NCBI GenBank assembly: GCA_026686845.1
Contig: JAIVEN010000008.1
Span: 10,880,501 to 10,944,500 of the forward strand
DNA from: Adenanthera pavonina
Taxonomy: Eukaryota > Streptophyta > Magnoliopsida > Fabales > Fabaceae
Length of the DNA stretch: 64,000 bases
Reading direction: 5' to 3'
Position 1 is the first letter of the stretch. Every line of letters starts with the position of its first letter. Below the pieces are notes generated by a model. It ran no database searches, was not told where the DNA came from, and saw nothing but the letters and a program-made list of their open reading frames with translations. Positions 21,784 through 32,531 of this stretch are shown here, in pieces. The translations under genes and the position numbers were made by a program.

Positions 21784-22365
21784 TCAGTGATGCCTTATTT
21801 GATTCTCAAAATGAATCTCAACTTCTCGAGGGGTAGATGAGGAGTTCTCCGGGAACCAGATCCTGTAGATACATATTAGAAAGCGTATGGCAAAGGGAAG
21901 GAAAGCAATACTCAGAACATAGCGAAATTTGACATTTTGACGCGGAGACACAGCGAAAATGGCTGAACCATAAGTGACAGCCATGGAGAGAGTAGCAGCA
22001 CGTATTTCGAACTTGAAAGGAAACTTATGTGTGAGGGACAAGATGACCAAGATTGAGCTAGAGAAAGCGAAAGTGTTGGACAAAAGAAACACATAATAAG
22101 GGAGTTTCTGAGACGAATATATTGCCATGCCTGCTTTGTGTCTGCTGGGTTCGTCATCTTGCCAAACGCCACCAGGAGGATTCACTCCAGCTTGGAATGT
22201 TGCTGCAGCAATCAAAGTGAAAATTGTGAGAAGAATGGTTCGAACGTCCTGAGCTGTGTCTTTGTCTTCATCAAACCGAAAATATCTGAACCAGTTCTTC
22301 ATACTCTTCTTCACTCTTCCTCCTGAGGGAGAACCCTTTTTGATTTTGAACAAAAATGATCCCAT
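21784..22365 (-). CDS. PGG-domain four-helix membrane protein, copy A
   Basis: This single-exon frame of 193 residues starts at the Met at 22365; a second Met at 22302 (MKNWFRYF) also fits. The PGG domain is plain: DVRTILLTIFTLIAAATFQAG (helix 1, about residues 43..60), then VNPPGGVWQDD. Three more hydrophobic helices follow near 91..111, 123..139 and 149..168. In plants this domain usually ends ankyrin-repeat proteins of the ACD6 type, which act at membranes in defence signalling; no ankyrin repeats are visible here, so this is a domain-only form and its function is unknown. TATATATAAG at 22385..22394 lies so close to the first Met that transcripts could begin near it, which favours the second Met. 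The frame is intact. Whether it is expressed cannot be told. Confidence 0.75.
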   Translation of the reverse strand: MGSFLFKIKKGSPSGGRVKKSMKNWFRYFRFDEDKDTAQDVRTILLTIFTLIAAATFQAGVNPPGGVWQDDEPSRHKAGMAIYSSQKLPYYVFLLSNTFAFSSSILVILSLTHKFPFKFEIRAATLSMAVTYGSAIFAVSPRQNVKFRYVLSIAFLPFAIRFLICIYRIWFPENSSSTPREVEIHFENQIRHH

Positions 22366-23098
22366 TCCAACCCTATGGCCGGTCTTATATATAGCCAAAT
22401 GTGCTGGAATTTGATCATTTCAATTTTTGTTTTTCTCAATTTGTGTCAATTTTTATTTTTAGTCCTTATGTTATATTGATATTTAATGGGACATTTTCTC
22501 ATTTTTTTTTAGCACTAAGGGTATTCCTGATATTTTTGAGGTATTATTAAAATAGATCTTATCTCTCCAATAAATTTTTTTTTACACAAAATCAAGAATT
22601 ATATCATGGATAACATACTTAAGGGATACAATATACTCATTATGCTATTTAATGAATATGTGATTGATTTAAACCATTAGATGTTGATTGCACAGCTAAA
22701 AATCAAATTGACATAGACTGAAAGGAATAAAAATTGAGAGGATCCAAGCAGACGGCATGCTGCTTTTGAATAAGTCTCTAGAATTTTACATTTCAAAAAT
22801 TAGACCATTGTGTTCATTTTATTTTTAATTATATGAGCCTTGTGGAAGACTGAAAAATGCGTCAAATAGTTTAAATGGTGAATGGTATTGATATTGATTT
22901 TACCATTGAAATTGATATATTATTAGGCCGTTTAGAATCCCCTTTAATTCATTGAGCAAAAAAATTATTTAATTATCCCTAATGTAAAAATCTCTAGCTG
23001 AGATCATTGAAAGCAAACTCTTGTATCAAGTTTTTATCCATTCACGTTTTTATCAATATTATCAAAGTCACACTATTCAATCGATCAAGACATTAGTT

Positions 23099-23578
23099 TA
23101 TGTAATATCCTACCTCCTAACACCTTCACACTTGACAAAAAATTTCAAAATCCAACTAAACACAAACCAAACATCTCAAAACAACTCCACAAAACTTCGG
23201 AACAATGGAAACGAACTTAAAAAATGCTAGAAATTGGGTTGGGGCCGCAGCCGCTACAGTACTGTCATAGCTCCGGCCTCCCCTATTCTACACATGCTTC
23301 TATCTCCACTGACGCCGCGGCTTGGTCTCTGGCACTTGGCGCCACCCTCTGATTTTCATATCAGCAAAACTCAACATCTGGGACGGACTTCCGATGCACA
23401 TAACTTTATACTTCAACCTCCAATTGACTTGATTCCAACTCCTACAAGTCAATCTAGTCCCAATATATCCATGGACATCACTTTCATCTCAATCCAACTC
23501 CGTATGGTGATTATGAATGCTTGACATTATTTTGGGCACTTATTAACCAAAACTCACCACTAACAACATCCAAATACC
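23099..23578 (-). mobile_element. Tekay-type LTR end, at junction of tandem units
   Basis: About 480 bases match the 3' end of the Tekay-type LTRs in reverse: TGTAATATCCTACC, then CGGACTTCCGATGCACATAA, the block with TTGACTTGATTCCAACTCCT, and TTAACCAAAACTCACCACTA. It begins where unit A stops and ends where unit B begins. The rest of the LTR is missing, so either the insertion was trimmed or the junction formed through it. Confidence 0.8.
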
Positions 23579-24357
23579 TCATTCTTTTCAAATTTTGATC
23601 TCCTAAATTTTGAGTGACATCGATATATACATTTTAGATCATCTATAAAGGCTAATATAAAGCTCATTATGCATTTTAGATCTATAAAAACTAATTTCAA
23701 GCCAAAACACTAATATTTTTTATTAAAAAATTTATTTAACTTTTATTTACAAAATCAAATCACTTTCTGTCTAAAAAACACTTACTAGACCTAATCACTT
23801 ACATGGATGAATGATTATTTGGTAACTTATATCAAAAGATAAGTTTTCAATAGTATTGAAAATAAGTTGATAAAATGAGTTGATTATTCAATAATTTCAA
23901 AGAATTAACTCACACAAAGAACAATTATAAATTATGTAATTGTTATTTATTAATTATTAAAATATTATTTTCTTAATTGTTATTTTTAAAAATTAATTTG
24001 CCCCTTCTAACGTAGGATCCTCACTTCACCACCCATCACTAAATCGTTTGACGGAGAAAAACTTTTTATTTTCATCTCCATCTTTTAAAATGCTTTTTTC
24101 TTGGTAATATCAACAACTTTGTTTAAGGGAAAGATACGTATGCCAAATCATTTAAACCAAATATCCTTGTGATTTATCGGTTCGTATTTTGAATATATAT
24201 GTATATATATATATATATGATTATGTACATCATTGTCGTTTATGGATTCATATTTTGAATATAGTGTTTTAACTTAATTACTAATTTGAAATCAGTGACG
24301 AAATTATTGTGCATGGATACCATGATGAGAAGCAGCCTGTTAAATGACAAGGACTAA

Positions 24358-24706
24358 GAATCTGTATGGTTTGCCTTTTTTAAAATCAAATCATAATTTT
24401 TAATTATAATTTTTTAAATAGATATGTTTGACTAAATATAAACTGTCTTTTTGAAAAATAAAAAAATGAGTTAAACTATGACTTTGAAAAAGGAGAGAAA
24501 TAAATACTTTCCTATTAATAAAACTATGATTTTAGAAAATGACGGAATATTAATTTTATATTATATCCAAATAGATTTTTTATCAAATTATGGTTTTATA
24601 AAATCAAATTCAAACGTAACAATTTATAACAAACTTATTTTTATCAAATTCCATAATTAGAAATTTCATTTATTTTAACTTACTTTTATATAACTAAAAA
24701 TCAAAC
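24358..24706. mobile_element. MITE-like insertion specific to unit B
   Basis: A 349-base AT-rich block sits between TAA at 24355..24357 and TAA at 24707..24709. Unit A reads GGACTAAAGCTCC uninterrupted at about 18633..18645, which gives the empty site. A TAA duplication fits a PIF/Harbinger (Tourist) element. The ends (GAATCTGTATGGTTTGCC and a reversed GTTTGATTTTTAG) form only a weak inverted pair, so the superfamily is uncertain. A related sequence occurs near 36570..36720. Confidence 0.6.
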
Positions 24707-25360
24707 TAAAGCTATATCAATGTAGGTTTTCAATTAGAACCATTAATGTCAAAGCGTGGGATTTTCTATTTTCGGCCAAAAAGGAAGGGACTTATTGATC
24801 GGCAGAAGAATATTTTCCAAAAAAAAAAAAATGCACTACTTAAATATGTAAGCGGTTATTACAAAGGTACCCTCCCTTTACTCTGCACTTGTTCTGATTA
24901 ACAACGTAGGACATGACCATGGCCATGACACTGATACAACAGCACAAAGTGATCATTTTTTTTCCACTGTTTGTGCTTCGTAACTGCCAAAGCGTCCAAA
25001 GTACTCAAGCTCAGTGAATGTCAAAATTTAGGTGGTAGAAAAATAGCTAATTAATTTATTAGTAGTTAACTATACATAAATAATAGACCAAAGACACAAA
25101 TTATTTTTTATTTATAAGGAGCTAATGATATATAAATAAAATTTCATAACAAAGCCAACTCATAATTCATAGGTCATGTGACTGGCCCAAAATGGGCTCA
25201 CTCTAAAATCAGTTACATTGTTTTTTTGCAATCAAATCTTGTATTTAATGAAGTGGGCCAATTCGTTGAGGGCAGCCCATGTTTCTACACCACACAATAC
25301 CCACCATATGCATATACATATATATTATGTAAGGAAGTTAACAAAAAAAATATATATATA

Positions 25361-25634
25361 TTTTTTCCAATCCTTTTTATTAGTCACGTTCTAAAAACTT
25401 TTTGTGACCTATATATAAGTTACCTTTCATAGGTTTATAAAGTATTAATTATTTTATTTAAAAAAATGTCATTATTTAATTATGAAAGAAAAAATATATT
25501 GTTTAACTTTATAATATTTATAAAGGGTAAAGATGAAAATTATATTATTTTTAAGATAATTTTAGTAATGTAATAAATTTTTCTTAATTTTAATGAGATA
25601 ATTAAAAGTGACTTATAATAAGTATTGAATGAAG
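25361..25634. mobile_element. Stowaway-like insertion specific to unit B
   Basis: Unit A goes directly from an ATAT microsatellite (19295..19325) to ATTATGAAAGG, whereas unit B has about 270 extra bases beginning CCAATCCTTTTTATTAG and ending AGTATTGAATGAAG before TA. The ends look like a worn Stowaway. The left boundary lies in low-complexity sequence and is approximate. Confidence 0.5.
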
Positions 25635-25787
25635 TATTATGTAAGAAAAATGTTAGGTATTTGATTGTTAGAACATTTGATAGGGCTAGTTTGTATAATC
25701 CAAGAAGACCAAGACCTTTTTTTTTTTGTGGTAAAAGAAGACCAAGACCTTTTGTGCAATCCACTACGTACGGACCTTTTTAATTTA

Positions 25788-25971
25788 GGGGAAATAACTC
25801 TTGGAATCAAAATTTTGAATTAAATATAGTAAGAGATATTAAAATTTTTTTTACTATTGAATATTACGAATTTATTACTGCTTTATTCTGTATTTACTAC
25901 TGAAAAAACTGCAGGATCCTTTACTTTACTGTATTTAATTCCAAATTTTGGACCCCAACTATCATTTTCCC
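25788..25971. mobile_element. 184-base Mutator-like MITE specific to unit B
   Basis: It runs from GGGGAAATAACTCTTGG to CAACTATCATTTTCCC, an inverted pair related to the ends of the unit A element at 20166..20819. Perfect nine-base repeats TTTAATTTA flank it at 25779..25787 and 25972..25980. Unit A lacks it at about 19415..19455. It has no coding content. Confidence 0.8.
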
Positions 25972-26558
25972 TTTAATTTAAGGACCCACTATATTGAATG
26001 TTCCTCAATTTAACCCATCTCCTGACTCGTACACTTATTTATGGTCCTGCCACGCAGAGGAAAAATGAACGACATGAGCTAAGGTCAGGTCTCAAATTAA
26101 TGAATATCCCTATTATTTTTTTTTATGATATTATTTTTTTTATAGACTCGAATTTTTATAAATAGGGCTAAAAAATTTGTAACAAAGACTCAAATTTTTT
26201 TTCAACTATTGAGATTTAAATTTTTTCAATTGAAAATTGAATTTTTCCAACTGAGATTTCATTTTGCTTTTGCAAAAGAAAATTGTGGTACTAAAAACAA
26301 AATACTTTTTTGGTATCAAAAACCAATTTTTATTTTTTTTTTCTGGCCAATAATGAATATCTCAGTCTAAAGATTGTTAGTACTACCAAATACATCAATT
26401 ATAATAATTATATCACTGTCAATATATATTAAAAGTTTTAAGAAATTAAACTGTTTATAAATTATAAACAGTATATTTATGTTATAAATATTTTATTTTG
26501 GGCTCTGAGGCTCATATTTAATTATAAACAAAATGCAAAATTTTCCTACTACCATATA

Positions 26559-26958
26559 CTCCCTTTTAAGTCCTTATGATATGGTCTTTTTTATAAAACT
26601 TTGCACACTTTTTAACACATATTAATTTTTTCTAAATGCCATTGATTTAATATTCTTACATTTTATGTAATGAAAATTCTCTTTCATGATATATTACTCC
26701 CTTATACGTCTTTGAGAAAAAAGTTTTCATAGTTCAAATTATAAGCCATGTTTGAATTATTAAATAATATTTTTCTCCAAATATACTTTATTACGTATAT
26801 CGAACAAAAATAATACATTATTGGAAAGATATAGTATTTAATTAGAAGTAAATTTATAAAATAAATGAAATTTAAAACAAATTTAAAATTGAGTTTTACA
26901 ATTTTTTTTAATATGTATGTGATAATTAAAAGTAATTTATATTTAATATTTCAGGAAG
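26559..26958. mobile_element. Stowaway-like MITE, unit B copy
   Basis: This is the counterpart of 20854..21259. It starts CTCCCTTTTAAGTCC after TA and ends ATTTCAGGAAG before TA. It was inherited through the duplication. Confidence 0.65.
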
Positions 26959-27441
26959 TAACAATTAATTAAAGATAAATTGGGAAATTTTTTTAAATTT
27001 TTGACAAATTTATTAATTTTAACTCTCCTTTTTTTGCCTCTGCATTGTAGTTTAAAAACTCTTATAAAGACAAGGGGGAGTATCAAAATATGTTCTATCC
27101 ATTTTCCCAACATTTCCAGGTTCTTGTCCTTTCTCTCTCTGTTTTATTGAATACGTGTTTGTGAATGAATTGTGATATTCATAGTCACACAAATGTTCAG
27201 TCACTTTCAACCCATTAATAGGACAAAAATAAAACAGAATTTGTTGTGATACCTCCATTTAGATAGAAAAAATCACATTAGAAGAATTACTTCTATTCAA
27301 ACTAGATAATGCTCAAATATAACTTAATAATACTAAATATTGTATAATTATGAACAGAAATTTGCTGCACGGGAGAAAATAAAATACAACGATAATTGGA
27401 ACTCTGGACAGATAAGGTCTTAAGCCAGGATTAGTCCATCT

Positions 27442-28008
27442 TTACCTTCGTGACTGAAAAGGAATGTCGCATAAGTGATGCTTTATATGATTCTCAAAAA
27501 GAATCTGACTTTGACACGGTTCAACTTCTCGAGGGGTAGATGATGAGGAGTTCTCCGTGAACCAGATCCTGTAGATACATATCAGAAAGCGTATGGCAAA
27601 GGGAAGGAAAGCAATAATCAGAATATAGGGAAATTTGACATTTTGACTCGGAGACACAGTGAAAATGGCTGAACCACAAGTGACAGCCATGGAGAGAGTA
27701 GCAGCACGTATCTCGAACTTGAAAGGAAACTTATGTGTGAGGGACAAGATGACCAAGATTGAGTTAGAGAAAGCAAAAGTGTTGGACAAAAGAAACACAT
27801 AATAAGGGAGTTTCTGAGATGAATATATTGCCATGCCTGCTTTGTGTCTGCTGGGTTCGTCATCTTGCCAAACGCCACCAGGAGGATTCACTCCAGCTTG
27901 GACTGTTGCTGCAGCAATCAAAGTGAAAATTGTGAGAAGAATGGTTCGAATGTTATGAGCTGTGTCTTTGTCTTCGTCAAACTGAAAATATTTGAACCAG
28001 TTCTTCAT
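27442..28008 (-). CDS. PGG-domain membrane protein, copy B, amino end lost
   Basis: This 188-residue frame starts at the Met that equals residue 22 of copy A (MKNWFKYF). It keeps the whole PGG domain, NPPGGVWQDD and four hydrophobic helices. Upstream, unit B lacks about 50 bases that hold the first Met and TATATATAAG in unit A. It also has nine extra bases that place a TAG in frame just before Met 28008. The carboxyl end differs too: six extra residues after REVE, and the copy A stop TGA is TTA here, adding ten residues. The frame is otherwise open. It may still be translated from the internal Met, but with its likely promoter removed it could be a pseudogene in progress. Confidence 0.6.
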   Translation of the reverse strand: MKNWFKYFQFDEDKDTAHNIRTILLTIFTLIAAATVQAGVNPPGGVWQDDEPSRHKAGMAIYSSQKLPYYVFLLSNTFAFSNSILVILSLTHKFPFKFEIRAATLSMAVTCGSAIFTVSPSQNVKFPYILIIAFLPFAIRFLICIYRIWFTENSSSSTPREVEPCQSQILFENHIKHHLCDIPFQSRR

Positions 28009-28588
28009 ACTCTTCGTACTCTATGTCACCCTTCCTCCTGAGGGAGAACCCTTTTTGTTTTTGAACAAACATTTGGGTCATTTCAATTTTTGTTTCTCTC
28101 GATTTCTGTCAGTTTTGATTTTTAGTCCTTATGTTATATTTGATATTTAATGGGACACTATTCCATTTTTTTTAACATCAAGGGTATTTCTAATATTTTT
28201 GAGATGTAGATATTATTAAAAGAGATCTTATCTCTCCCAATAAAATTTTTTTCACACACACAACCAAAAATTAAATCATGGATAATATATTTAAGGGATA
28301 CAATATATTCATTTCTCCATTTAATGAATATGTGATTGATTTAAATCATTAGCTGTTGATTTCACAGCTAAAAACCAAAATTGACATAGATTGAAAATAA
28401 AAGTTGAGAGGATCCAAGCAGATGGTATGATGCTTTTGAATAAGCCTCTAGAATTTTACATTTCAAAAATTAGACCATTGTGTTCATTTTATTTTTAATG
28501 ATATGAGCCTTGTGCATTGTAGGAAGACTGAAAAATTAGTCAAATTGTTTAAATGGTGAATGGTATTGAAATTGATATTACCATTGAA

Positions 28589-28632
28589 ATTGTTGTTATT
28601 ATTATTATTGTTGTTGTTGTTGTTGTTATTAT
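28589..28632. repeat. GTT/ATT trinucleotide microsatellite
   Basis: A run of TTG and TTA triplets is present in unit B only. Unit A has ATTGATATATTATTAGG at the matching place. Confidence 0.8.
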
Positions 28633-28810
28633 ATGGCCGTTTAGAATCTCCGTTAATTCATCGAACAAAAAAATTATTTAATTATCCCTAATGTAAAAAC
28701 CTCTAGCTGAGATCATTGAAAGCAAACTCGTGTATCACGTTTTTTGAAAAAAAAAATGTTATCAAAATCACATTAATCACTCAATTGATGAAGATACTAG
28801 TTCAAGATTT

Positions 28811-29312
28811 AGTAGATCAATCATGATTAAACTATAATTAAACATATAGGAATAAAATTAACATTTTTAATTTTATATATTATATATTATAAAAAAATCA
28901 AAAAACTATTATTAATAAGTTTAATTACTTAATTTTAAAATTTAAATAAGTTAATATTCATTCATAATTACATTTTGAATTCGTAACTAATAATCTACTA
29001 TTTTATTATTTGCTAAGTAAAGTTATCATTATTAATATTATGTATCATAATAATGTTTATACATTATTATAATATAGAAAAAAGTTATACAAAAATAATG
29101 CTATTTAATATTAAAAATAATGTTATTTCATTTTAAAGACTAAAAAATTGGAAAAAAAATTAATTTGATGAGATGTTGACCTGTTTAGCCAGTACTTGAT
29201 CTGTTTTCTTCTTGGCCAATTCTAGCATTGGTTCACTGGTATTTAATTGATTTGGTCCACTTCTCAAAATATTGAATTTTATTATTGGGTTTTCATCACT
29301 ATAGTCTATATA
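28811..29312. other. AT-rich spacer, no gene
   Basis: This stretch is very AT-rich with short A and T runs. No open frame, transposon end or RNA gene was recognised. Confidence 0.4.
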
Positions 29313-29317
29313 TACTG

Positions 29318-31777
29318 TGTAACACCCTACACTCAAACACCTCCAATCTTTAACCAAAACCTTCAATCATCAATTAAGCATAACCCTAAACAACGCAAAG
29401 AAACATTTCAAAGCTTCAGAGTGGCAGAAAAACACCAGAAAAGCACCTGACTAGGACGAGGCCGCGGCCTGCTATAGTGACATCACGGCTCCAACCCTTT
29501 ATAGATTAACTGACGCCCACTATCTTGCTGGCGCCACGCCTTGGATTTCTAGCACCGCGGCCCCAGCATTAGAACTTATTTCAGCAAATTGCTGATTTGC
29601 CGAGCCAACTTCCGACGCGCATAACTTCATGTTCCGAACTTCGATTGACCTGATTCCAACTCCTACATGTCTCTCTCATCATTATCTAATCATGTACACC
29701 AATTTCACCCAAATCCAACTCCATTTGAAGATTCTAGACCCCCAACACCATTTTTGTCACTTTTTGACCAAAACTCACAACCTATCACCTCCAATTGCCA
29801 CCAAAGGCAAATGGGCACCCAGAGACCCTTCACATAAGTCATATTTGGCTAGACTAACATGTCCAAGAAGGTTTTACCGCGAAGAAACCTTTCCTTCGAG
29901 AATTGACTCCCTTGAACCCCAAAACCACATAATGGGCTATACGCCCACAACTCACATACATGGCCCAAAACCACACTTGGGCTCGCTTTCAACCATTCTA
30001 GCATATAAATACATGCTCATACATTAAAAATCCATACTAGGATCTATTGTCAACATCACACATCATTACGTTGCATGCATCTCTATACTTATCTTGAATA
30101 ACATCCATCAACATCACTATCATCTTATAACATACAGATAGTACTCCCAGGACTTTCATCCAGGCAACCAACTACAACCTACTTGGCATGGAATTACATA
30201 AACTAAATTATAACTACTGATATATTTGGCATTCCCGAGGACGGAAAGACCGCTAACCCCTTGATTCTTTCCAAACGGGCACCAGAGTCTTCACCTGAAA
30301 GATTAGTTCATGGGAGAGGGGTGTGAGACAATGTCTCAGTAACCGGGGATAACCACACACAATATATATATATATATACATACAACTCATGCAACACATG
30401 AATGCAATGTGAAATGAATGGTATGCATGTCGCCCTCACAGGGACTCCCGTCCTTATCCTCCATAACATATATATATCATCCATCCTTATCCTCCCTAAC
30501 ATATATTTATATCCAACCTTATCCTCCCTAACATAGATTTATATCCAATCTTATCCTCCCTAACATATATATATATAATCCAACCTTATTCTCCTTAACA
30601 CACATATATATATATCATCATACATCATATCATCATCATAACATCACCACTCCATCTGCCGTGTATCACAGTCTCACAATGTCATGTGGTAATGCTAATG
30701 TATCATCATATCATCATCATCATAATCATCATAATGTCATGTATGCATCATATCGTATCAACATCATCATCACATATCTCATAATCATAATCATAATCAT
30801 CATCTAATTGTATCCATACCACGATATATATAAAAACAGTACACACAAACACATCAATATCGTGGTATGAAAGAGACATGCATATATACACAAATATACG
30901 TACTATCATATAACATAATCAATACAATATAAATAAATACCTGGTTACCTCAGATTGTCAACACCTCGCATATAGGGGCTTAAGCAAGCCTCCAGAGCAC
31001 CCCAATCACGAACTATGTGTCTCCGATTAGCCAATCTACCATTATAACAATATAATATCTTTAATTAACATAACTCCCATGCCATTACAATTTACATTCT
31101 AGCCGTCCAAGCTTAACCTGGAGTTCTAACAATATACACACATACCAATAAACCTTAAACAACCATTCAAATATACACCAACACATACCACTTTGGATTT
31201 CCACTTCTTTTCCTAAATTCCAACTTAGGGTTTAACTCAAACCCATCATAATCCAATCAAAACTCAAACCCAAAGCTTCCTAACACCACAAAACACTCCC
31301 ACAACACAAAATCAAGCATTTTAATAGGTGGAAATTGCTTAAACCGGAAACCCTAAGCTTCAACTTAACTTCCCACCGAAAATGGAGAAGAAAAGAGAAG
31401 AGAGAAGGCTAGGGGTCACTTACCAACGATGATCCAAGGTCTTGGATGCCGAAAAACACTCCCATTTGCCGGAAAACTCGAACCCTAGCAGAGCTCATCG
31501 CATCCTCTCCGTCGCTCTCTCCATTTCTTTCTTTTCTTTTCGTCAGAAATGATTCTGATTTAAACCAGTTTCTCGACTCTCACCGCGACTCTAGATAAGT
31601 CCGCCACGGCGCCACCAGTTTCAGCTGGAAAATGCCGCTAGAATTAGCTCTCGCCGCAGCGGTCCTGCTTCTCGCCGCGGCGTGGATTTCATTTCTTCTC
31701 CACTTGAACCTTCCTCTGTCTTGTTTCCTTTGATCCTGCACTCAATGCCAAAGACAAGCATTATGAGGGGTGTTATA
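29318..31777 (-). mobile_element. solo LTR, Tekay-type family
   Basis: A 2,460-base LTR lies in reverse orientation. Its plus-strand left end is TGTAACACCCTAC and its right end is GAGGGGTGTTATA, where the final CA of the family is TA. Perfect TACTG duplications flank it at 29313..29317 and 31778..31782. There is no internal coding region, so it is a solo LTR. It aligns with 5160..7402 and with the LTRs of the element at 37891..51245. The splice-like sites of the family are present, as GTAAGT at 31418..31423 and CAG at 30295..30297 (minus strand). Confidence 0.92.
30454..30600. repeat. tandem repeats of about 40 bases inside the LTR
   Basis: Four imperfect units contain CCAACCTTATCCTCCCTAAC followed by an ATATAT tail of changing length. 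The plus-strand LTR at 5160..7402 has related units at 6305..6390, so the array belongs to the LTR family. Confidence 0.75.
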
Positions 31778-31782
31778 TACTG

Positions 31783-32149
31783 TAACCCTTATATATTTGA
31801 ATATATAGTCATGATCAGTACTGATATTTGGTTAGTATACCTTATTAGCTATTAATCATTATGGAATATGGGGAGAGTTTGAAGGTAAAAAAAAAAATTA
31901 ATAATAGTGTGCTAATTAGTGTGAAATATAATGATGAAAATTGCAAGACAACTTACCGTTTTAATGTGCTAATAGATCATTATACTTAGAACCAACAAGG
32001 CCTTGACACAGTTGATAGACGAATGACTGGATCTTTTAAACATGTTATACTAGGTTTGATCTCTAGTCATGCATATAGAAAAGACTTTGTTGGAAGAGGT
32101 AAAATCTACTTTAATGATTTTTATATTTTGAAGGGATTAGTTTTCACTT
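31783..32149. other. spacer, nothing recognised
   Basis: This is AT-rich sequence right of the solo LTR. No gene or transposon end was seen. Confidence 0.35.
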
Positions 32150-32264
32150 GCCCAAATGAGGGTAACTCCCCCAACATGATTTTTTCTATTCACAAAATTT
32201 GAACTTGAGATCTTACTTGAGGGATATTAAATCCCTTACCACTCAACCCAACTACCATTGGTAT
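32150..32264 (-). mobile_element. tRNA-derived SINE-like element
   Basis: On the minus strand there is an A-box-like GGTTGAGTGGTAAGG and a B-box-like CAAGTTCAAATTTTG about 35 bases apart, as in the RNA polymerase III promoter of plant SINEs. It does not fold as an intact tRNA. The 3' limit is uncertain and no target duplication was found. Confidence 0.45.
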
Positions 32265-32266
32265 TA

Positions 32267-32531
32267 CTCCCTCGGATCCTATATATAGGATCTTTTGTCC
32301 TGGTCCTAAATATAAGATTCTTTACAATATAAGAGGTAGTATTTATTATACATTTCCAAAAAATACCCCTATTTAATATATACAAAGAGAAAGAGAAAGA
32401 GATTAAATAAGGGTAGTTTTGAAAAAATGTTGAAATTTTTGGAGAAATCAAGGTAGTTAATTAGTTTTAATTCCAATTCTTAATCCGCGTGATTCGGTTA
32501 AAATGATCTTATTTTAAGAAATCAGAGGAAG
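32267..32531. mobile_element. Stowaway MITE
   Basis: A 265-base element starts CTCCCTCGGATCC and ends CAGAGGAAG, flanked by TA on both sides. It is closely related to 34239..34504 over its whole length. Confidence 0.8.

Larger units (their letters stand above)
17875..23098. repeat. tandem duplication, unit A
   Basis: This 5.2 kb unit aligns with 23580..28810 from TTCAAATTTT near 17878 to the block ending near 23098 (GACATTAGTTTA). The order is the same in both: AT-rich leader, ATATAT microsatellite (18480), CACTGATACAACAACACAAAG block (18860), T-rich stretch (19575..19830), Stowaway MITE (20854..21259), and the PGG gene on the minus strand. Differences are mostly substitutions plus four large indels explained by insertions in one arm. 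Unit A carries the 654-base MITE at 20166..20819 that unit B lacks. Confidence 0.9.
23580..28810. repeat. tandem duplication, unit B
   Basis: This is the second copy of the 5.2 kb PGG unit. Compared with unit A it carries three extra blocks (24358..24706, 25361..25634 and 25788..25971), each with the look of a small transposon. It lacks the 20166..20819 MITE and has a GTT/ATT microsatellite at 28589..28632 where unit A has a short ATATT. Homology continues past the PGG gene to about 28805, matching the end of unit A at 23098. Confidence 0.9.

Noticed and set aside
30454..30600. CRISPR-like array from the spaced tandem units
   Set aside because: The units are imperfect, spacers are simple ATATAT, and the array is part of a plant LTR family.
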